10,533 nucleotides of DNA from Firmicutes bacterium CAG:534 (GTDB lineage: Bacteria; Bacillota; Clostridia; Lachnospirales; Lachnospiraceae). Positions 6,908 through 10,533 of the stretch are shown here, piece after piece (position 1 is the stretch's first letter; every line of letters starts with the position of its first letter). The notes under the pieces were generated by a model. It saw only the letters and a list, made by a program, of their open reading frames with translations, was not told the origin of the DNA and did not search any database. The position numbers and the translations under genes were made by a program. The stretch spans positions 1-10,533 of the forward strand of contig FR894503.1 of the NCBI GenBank assembly GCA_000436115.1. The letters run 5' to 3'.

Positions 6908-8508
6908 AAATCAAACGGAAAAAATGGGGATTGCTTGGGGCTATGGCGGCCTGCATGATACTGTTTACGGCATGTCACGGTTCGAAGGGACTGGAAGCGT
7001 TTGCGGTGCCGGAGAGCTTTGAGGAGGACCGAAATTATGCGATCACTTTCTGGGCAAAGAATGATACCAACAAGACCCAGACAGAGATCTATCAGAAAGC
7101 CATTACGGATTTTGAAAAGATCTATCCCAATATTACGGTAAATCTGCGGCTTTATACCAACTATGGCGATATTTATAATGATGTGATCACCAATATTTCT
7201 ACAGGGACAACGCCCAATGTCTGCATTACCTATCCGGATCACATTGCAACCTATCTTACCGGAGCAAATGTGGTGGTTCCGCTGGATGAGCTTTTTGAAG
7301 ATGAAAAATACGGGCTGGGCGGAAAACTTGTGAAGTATGACAGTGTTGCCAAGGAGGAGATCTCGGCAAAATTTCTGGAAGAATGCCGGATTGGAGAAAA
7401 GCATTATGCAGTTCCCTTTATGCGTTCCACAGAGGCTTGTTATGTAAACAAGACATATGTAGAAGCTCTTGGGTATGAGCTGCCGGAAGTGCTGACCTGG
7501 GATTTTGTATGGGAAGTGTCGGAAGCAGCCATGAAAAAGGGAGCGGACGGAAATTTTGCTGTAAACGGGCAGAATGTAATGATCCCGTTTTTATATAAGT
7601 CTACGGATAATATGATGATCCAGATGCTGGAGCAGGAGAAAGCAGGCTATTCAGATGAAAACGGCAATATTCTTCTGTTTAACGATACCACCCGGGACTT
7701 TTTAAAAACGATCGCAAAGCACAGCGAGAGCAGGGCTTTTTCTACCTTTAAGATTTCCAGTTACCCTGCGAATTTTTTAAATGCCGGTCAATGTCTTTTT
7801 GCCATTGACTCTACGGCCGGTTCTACATGGATGGGATCGGAGGCGCCTCTTTGCGACATCAGCAGGGAAAAGCTGGTGGATTTTGAAACGGAGGTTATGA
7901 TGATCCCCCAGGTTACCCCAGATGCTCCCAGCATGATCTCTCAGGGACCGTCTATTTGTGTATTTAACAAGGCCGATCAGCAGGAGGTGCTGGCTTCCTG
8001 GCTTTTTGCACAGTATCTGCTGACAAATGAGGTGCAGATCGCCTATTCCGAAACGGAAGGGTACATTCCGGTGACCACAAGAGCGCAGAATTCCGCAGAG
8101 TACCAGGATTATCTGGCAAGGGGAGGAGAAGATACAGGCGCACACTATGAAGTGAAGATCAAGGCGTCCCATCTTTTATTGGATCACATTGATGATACCT
8201 TTGTGACGCCGGTGTTTAACGGCTCCGCCTCCTTAAGGGATGCGGCGGGACAGCTGATTGAAAATACGGTGAAATCGGTCAGAAGAGGGGAAACGGTGGA
8301 TGATGCTTATTTTGATAAGCTTTTCGGGGATGTAAATGCCTTATACAGGCTGGATCAGAAAAGTGCTTCTTCCCACGAAAAAACAGATTTGGGGCCCCTT
8401 CCGGGAACCGCCGTGGCTCTGCTTGCAACCCTGGCTCTTGCATGGATCCTGATCCTCGGGTATCTTTTGCTGGAATTTGTCAGGAAGAAAAAGAATGGGG
8501 AAAAATGA
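6904..8508 (+). CDS. extracellular solute-binding lipoprotein with an extra C-terminal membrane anchor
   Basis: Binding protein of the importer, family 1 type, 534 residues. The N-terminus is a lipoprotein signal: KIKRKKW, a hydrophobic stretch, then LFTAC with C24 the likely lipidated residue (C17 in MAAC is a weaker alternative). The mature part shows family features: ITFWAKND, a DFEKIYPNITV segment, TGTTPNVCITYPDH, YAVPFMRSTEACYVNK and a FLNAGQCLFAIDSTAG region. Unusually, the last 35 residues form a second hydrophobic helix (about 503-524) followed by EFVRKKKNGEK, a membrane anchor with a positive cytoplasmic end. This partly accounts for a length above the usual 420-450. The start is GTG 6904, overlapping the permease 2 stop, with the strong AGAGGAGG at 6887-6894. 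It is last in the operon, whereas binding proteins commonly come first. The ligand is unknown; a sugar or polyol is likely from the family. Confidence 0.92.
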   Translation: MKIKRKKWGLLGAMAACMILFTACHGSKGLEAFAVPESFEEDRNYAITFWAKNDTNKTQTEIYQKAITDFEKIYPNITVNLRLYTNYGDIYNDVITNISTGTTPNVCITYPDHIATYLTGANVVVPLDELFEDEKYGLGGKLVKYDSVAKEEISAKFLEECRIGEKHYAVPFMRSTEACYVNKTYVEALGYELPEVLTWDFVWEVSEAAMKKGADGNFAVNGQNVMIPFLYKSTDNMMIQMLEQEKAGYSDENGNILLFNDTTRDFLKTIAKHSESRAFSTFKISSYPANFLNAGQCLFAIDSTAGSTWMGSEAPLCDISREKLVDFETEVMMIPQVTPDAPSMISQGPSICVFNKADQQEVLASWLFAQYLLTNEVQIAYSETEGYIPVTTRAQNSAEYQDYLARGGEDTGAHYEVKIKASHLLLDHIDDTFVTPVFNGSASLRDAAGQLIENTVKSVRRGETVDDAYFDKLFGDVNALYRLDQKSASSHEKTDLGPLPGTAVALLATLALAWILILGYLLLEFVRKKKNGEK

Positions 8509-8517
8509 TAAAAGATA

Positions 8518-8546
8518 TTGAATTTTTTGGAAGAGTTGAGTACAAT
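8518..8546 (+). promoter_or_regulatory. promoter for the acidic lipoprotein gene
   Basis: TTGAAT (8518-8523) and TACAAT (8541-8546) are separated by exactly 17 bases, matching the housekeeping sigma-A pattern in 4 of 6 and 5 of 6 positions. Transcription would begin near 8553, leaving a leader of about 110 bases. I see no terminator between the binding-protein stop at 8508 and this promoter, so read-through from the operon is also possible. Confidence 0.58.
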
Positions 8547-8552
8547 GACAAA

Positions 8553-8646
8553 GGATTGCAGTAATTGCAGTCCGGATTGGAAACAATTACATAGGGCTTG
8601 TGGAAGGCCCCAGCAAAATGTGGCTGCGGCAGAACTGCCTGCGGCA
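8553..8646 (+). promoter_or_regulatory. structured 5' leader of the lipoprotein mRNA, unclassified
   Basis: Three potential hairpins follow one another. GTAATTG (8561-8567) pairs with CAATTAC (8584-8590), with an inner TCC/GGA. GGGCTT (8594-8599) pairs with AA and GCCC (8604-8610) with one bulge. GGCA (8628-8631) pairs with TGCC (8636-8639). The presumed start region also holds a tandem direct repeat ATTGCAGTA/ATTGCAGTC (8555-8572), and CTGCGGCA occurs twice (8624-8631, 8639-8646). It fits no riboswitch class I recognise. It may stabilise the transcript or bind a regulator; this is inference. Confidence 0.35.
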
Positions 8647-8662
8647 CAGAAATGAGGAGAAA

Positions 8663-9397
8663 ATGAAAAAGTATTTAGCAGTAATCTTATCAGTTGCACT
8701 CACAACACTTGCTTTTGTTGGCTGCGGATCCAAGAGTACCTCCGCAGATGACGCTGATGTAAAGTCAGAGGGCGTTATGACCTATGCTGAGTATGCAGCA
8801 GCAGAACTGGACAGCCAGGTTGTTGTGGAAACTTATGTACAGGCAAAGCAGTCATGGTGGGAGGATCAGGCTACCGTATATACCCAGGATAAGGACGGCG
8901 CTTACTTCCTTTATAATATGGCATGCTCCCAGGAAGATTATGATAAGCTGACCAAGGGAACCAAGATCAAGGTAACCGGTTATAAGTCTGAATGGTCCGG
9001 CGAAGTAGAAATCACAGATGCAACCTTTGAGATCGAGGATGGCAATTATGTTGCAGAAGCACAGGATCTGACAGATCTTCTTGGAAGTGATGATCTGATC
9101 AAGCATCAGAATGAATTTGTAGCCTTTAAGGGACTGACTGTAGAAGATGCAGGAAATGGCTCTGCATTTATGTATGGATGGGATGGTTCCGGTTCTGAAG
9201 GAGACGATCTGTATTTCAACGTTTCTGTAAATGGACAGACCTATACCTTTACAGTAGAGTCTTATCTGTGTGACAGCACCACAGAGGTTTACAGTGCTGT
9301 TAAAAATCTCCAGATCGGTGATGTGATTGATACAGAGGGATTTCTTTACTGGTATGAGGGCGTTAATCCTCACATTACATCTGTAACTGTAAAGTAA
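8663..9397 (+). CDS. acidic, arginine-free surface lipoprotein, probable tandem OB-like domains
   Basis: A 244-residue predicted lipoprotein of unknown function. A signal peptide (MKKYLAVILSVALTTLAFVG) ends at lipobox cysteine C21, followed by a short Ser/Ala/Asp linker. The mature part seems to hold two beta-rich units, about 48-127 and 135-244. Each has strands separated by a K/QxGxxIxxxG-type turn (LTKGTKIKVTGY and LQIGDVIDTEGF), which suggests OB-like folds; that is inference from pattern. Composition is striking: no arginine at all, about 41 Asp+Glu against 15 Lys, and a single proline. Start ATG 8663 has AGGAG at 8655-8659, a rather short 3-base gap. An in-frame GTG at 8600 would place a basic, non-signal leader ahead of the signal peptide and is rejected. 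It has its own promoter and terminator, so it may be only a neighbour of the transporter. Confidence 0.85.
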   Translation: MKKYLAVILSVALTTLAFVGCGSKSTSADDADVKSEGVMTYAEYAAAELDSQVVVETYVQAKQSWWEDQATVYTQDKDGAYFLYNMACSQEDYDKLTKGTKIKVTGYKSEWSGEVEITDATFEIEDGNYVAEAQDLTDLLGSDDLIKHQNEFVAFKGLTVEDAGNGSAFMYGWDGSGSEGDDLYFNVSVNGQTYTFTVESYLCDSTTEVYSAVKNLQIGDVIDTEGFLYWYEGVNPHITSVTVK

Positions 9398-9416
9398 AGA
9401 TAAGAATTTGATCAGG

Positions 9417-9445
9417 AAGGGACGGCCTTAGGGCTGTCCTTTTTT
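9417..9445 (+). terminator. intrinsic terminator after the lipoprotein gene
   Basis: GGACGGCC (9420-9427) pairs with GGCTGTCC (9432-9439), eight pairs with one G-U, around a TTAG loop. Six T residues follow at 9440-9445. It sits 20 bases after the stop codon and is oriented only for the plus strand. Confidence 0.9.
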
Positions 9446-9484
9446 GATTCTATGGGAAATTGCTATTTCGTATAGAATCAAAAA
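9441..9484. repeat. perfect 13-bp inverted repeat between two terminators
   Basis: TTTTTGATTCTAT (9441-9453) and ATAGAATCAAAAA (9472-9484) are exact reverse complements around an 18-base spacer, which itself has AAAT/ATTT (9457-9460, 9465-9468). The left arm includes most of the T-run of the preceding terminator. With A residues rather than T residues after the stem it is not a terminator on either strand. Role unknown. Confidence 0.75.
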
Positions 9485-9509
9485 CTTTCCGGGGGATGCG
9501 CACTCGTGC

Positions 9510-9538
9510 AAGAGTTCCGCAAGCGGAACTCTTTTTTT
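9510..9538 (+). terminator. second intrinsic terminator, plus strand
   Basis: AAGAGTTCCG (9510-9519) pairs perfectly with CGGAACTCTT (9524-9533) around a CAAG loop, and the T-run continues to 9538. It backs up the terminator at 9417-9445 and would keep plus-strand transcription out of galE. On the minus strand the stem is not followed by a T-run, so it is not an evident galE terminator. Confidence 0.88.
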
Positions 9539-9560
9539 GAAACGCCTTTATTTTGCCTGT

Positions 9561-10533
9561 TTAATCGTCATACCCGTTAGGGTTCATGCTCTGCCATCTC
9601 CAGGAATCCTCGCACATCTCCTTGATCCCGTACTGTGCTTCCCAGCCAAGCTCTCTCTTTGCCTTGGATGCATCAGAGTAGCAGGTTGCAATGTCGCCCG
9701 GGCGGCGGGGTTTGATCACATAGGGGATCTTTTTGCCGGTGGCCTCCTCAAAATTCTTCACAATATCAAGAACGCTGTAGCCTACGCCGGTTCCCAGATT
9801 GTAAATGCAAAGTCCGGCCTTTTCTTCGATCTTCTTTAAAGCCTTTACATGACCCTTTGCCAGATCTACCACATGAATATAATCTCTCACGCCGGTTCCG
9901 TCATGGGTATCATAATCATTTCCGAAAACGCCAAGCTCCTTCAGCTTGCCTACCGCTACCTGTGTAATGTAAGGCATCAGATTGTTGGGGATGCCGTTGG
10001 GGTTTTCACCGATGGTACCGCTCTTATGTGCTCCGATAGGATTAAAGTAGCGAAGCAGGATCACATTCCATTCGGGGTCTGCCTTCTGCATATCTGTGAG
10101 AACCTGTTCCAGCATGGATTTGGTCCAGCCGTAAGGATTGGTGCACTGTCCCTTGGGACACTCCTCTGTGATCGGGATCATCGCCGGATCCCCGTAAACC
10201 GTTGCCGAGGAGGAGAAGATGATGTTCTTCACGCCATGCTGCCGCATCACATCCAAAAGGGTCAGCGTACCTGCAATATTATTCTCATAATATTCCCAGG
10301 GCTTTTGAACGGATTCCCCTACGGATTTCAGTCCTGCAAAATGAATGCAGCTGTCAATCTTTTCCTGATCAAAGATCTTGTTTAATGTCTCTCTGTCCAG
10401 AATATCTGCCTTGTAAAAGGTAACCGGCTTTCCGGTAATCTTTTCCACTCTGGAAAGCGCCTTTTCGCTGGCATTGCAAAGATTATCAACCACTACCACA
10501 TCATATCCTGCATCCTGTAATTCAACCACGGTA
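9561..10533 (-). CDS. galE: UDP-glucose 4-epimerase GalE (N-terminal end outside window)
   Basis: NAD-dependent short-chain dehydrogenase-family enzyme that interconverts UDP-glucose and UDP-galactose, for galactose use (Leloir pathway) and for supplying UDP-galactose to cell-surface polymers. About 323 residues are visible. Only the first 16 or so, including the NAD-binding GxxGxxG, are cut off at the right edge; the first complete visible codons read TVVELQDAGYDV, inside the first Rossmann unit. Seen: VVDNLCNA, the catalytic serine in FSSSATVYG, and the YxxxK pair in NPYGWTK (Y133 and K137, counting the Val codon at 10527-10529 as residue 1). Also present are LRYFNPIGAH, GTGVRDYIHVVDLA and the ending GWRRPGD-like RRPGDIATCYSD, followed by ELGWEAQYGI. 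The protein ends NPNGYDD with TAA. It is convergent with the lipoprotein gene; no minus-strand intrinsic terminator is evident after it. Confidence 0.96.
   Translation of the reverse strand, partial: TVVELQDAGYDVVVVDNLCNASEKALSRVEKITGKPVTFYKADILDRETLNKIFDQEKIDSCIHFAGLKSVGESVQKPWEYYENNIAGTLTLLDVMRQHGVKNIIFSSSATVYGDPAMIPITEECPKGQCTNPYGWTKSMLEQVLTDMQKADPEWNVILLRYFNPIGAHKSGTIGENPNGIPNNLMPYITQVAVGKLKELGVFGNDYDTHDGTGVRDYIHVVDLAKGHVKALKKIEEKAGLCIYNLGTGVGYSVLDIVKNFEEATGKKIPYVIKPRRPGDIATCYSDASKAKRELGWEAQYGIKEMCEDSWRWQSMNPNGYDD

Noticed and set aside
6757..7404. 215-codon open frame on the minus strand across permease 2 and the binding protein
   Set aside because: It is antisense to two well-supported genes and has no family features or promoter of its own.
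8578..8591. CcpA cre-like sequence TGGAAACAATTACA
   Set aside because: It matches most outer positions, but the central CG of the cre consensus is CA, and that core is rarely altered.
8600..8662. Upstream in-frame GTG start for the acidic lipoprotein
   Set aside because: It would add 21 residues before a complete lipoprotein signal peptide and lacks a clear ribosome site. The ATG at 8663 gives a standard signal sequence.
9444..9839. 131-codon plus-strand open frame after the lipoprotein gene
   Set aside because: It begins inside terminator structures, has no ribosome site and mostly overlaps the galE coding sequence in the opposite direction.

Overview
The window looks like chromosomal DNA of a spore-forming, low-to-moderate GC Clostridia. 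The protein sequences feel most like Lachnospiraceae (gut Blautia/Dorea-type relatives), but that genus-level impression is recognition from memory and was not searched. The support is a recN-spoIVB pair, purine-rich Shine-Dalgarno sequences, CUT1-type sugar ABC transporter genes, Gram-positive-style lipoproteins and intrinsic terminators with U-tracts.

Layout, left to right. (1) The 3' two-thirds of recN (DNA repair), running in from the left edge and closed by an intrinsic terminator. (2) spoIVB, the sporulation signalling protease, with an intact His/Asp/Ser triad and a TTG start. A sequence matching the sigma-G -10 consensus overlaps the recN terminator just upstream. The usual next gene, spo0A, is not there. 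(3) A small 11-cysteine protein of unknown function, behind its own extended -10 promoter. (4) A five-gene block at 3231-8508, tightly packed and partly overlapping: an ABC ATPase of the MalK/UgpC type, an FRG-domain protein, two CUT1 permeases, and a long solute-binding lipoprotein that also carries a C-terminal transmembrane anchor. (5) A separately promoted, arginine-free, acidic lipoprotein with a structured leader, ending at strong terminators. (6) On the minus strand, most of galE (UDP-glucose 4-epimerase), converging on the lipoprotein and running off the right edge.

Functionally, block 4 encodes a complete importer: binding protein, two membrane channels and ATPase. It probably takes up a carbohydrate or polyol that cannot be named, because no hydrolase, kinase or regulator gene lies beside it in this window. 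The most unusual element is the FRG-domain gene. Its start codon overlaps the ATPase stop, and it sits between ATPase and permeases, so it is a built-in member of the transport operon rather than a passenger. The double-anchored binding protein and the arginine-free lipoprotein behind it are further surface components worth attention. I see no transposase, integrase, tRNA, rRNA, CRISPR array or recognisable riboswitch. No gene-free stretch exceeds about 165 bases.
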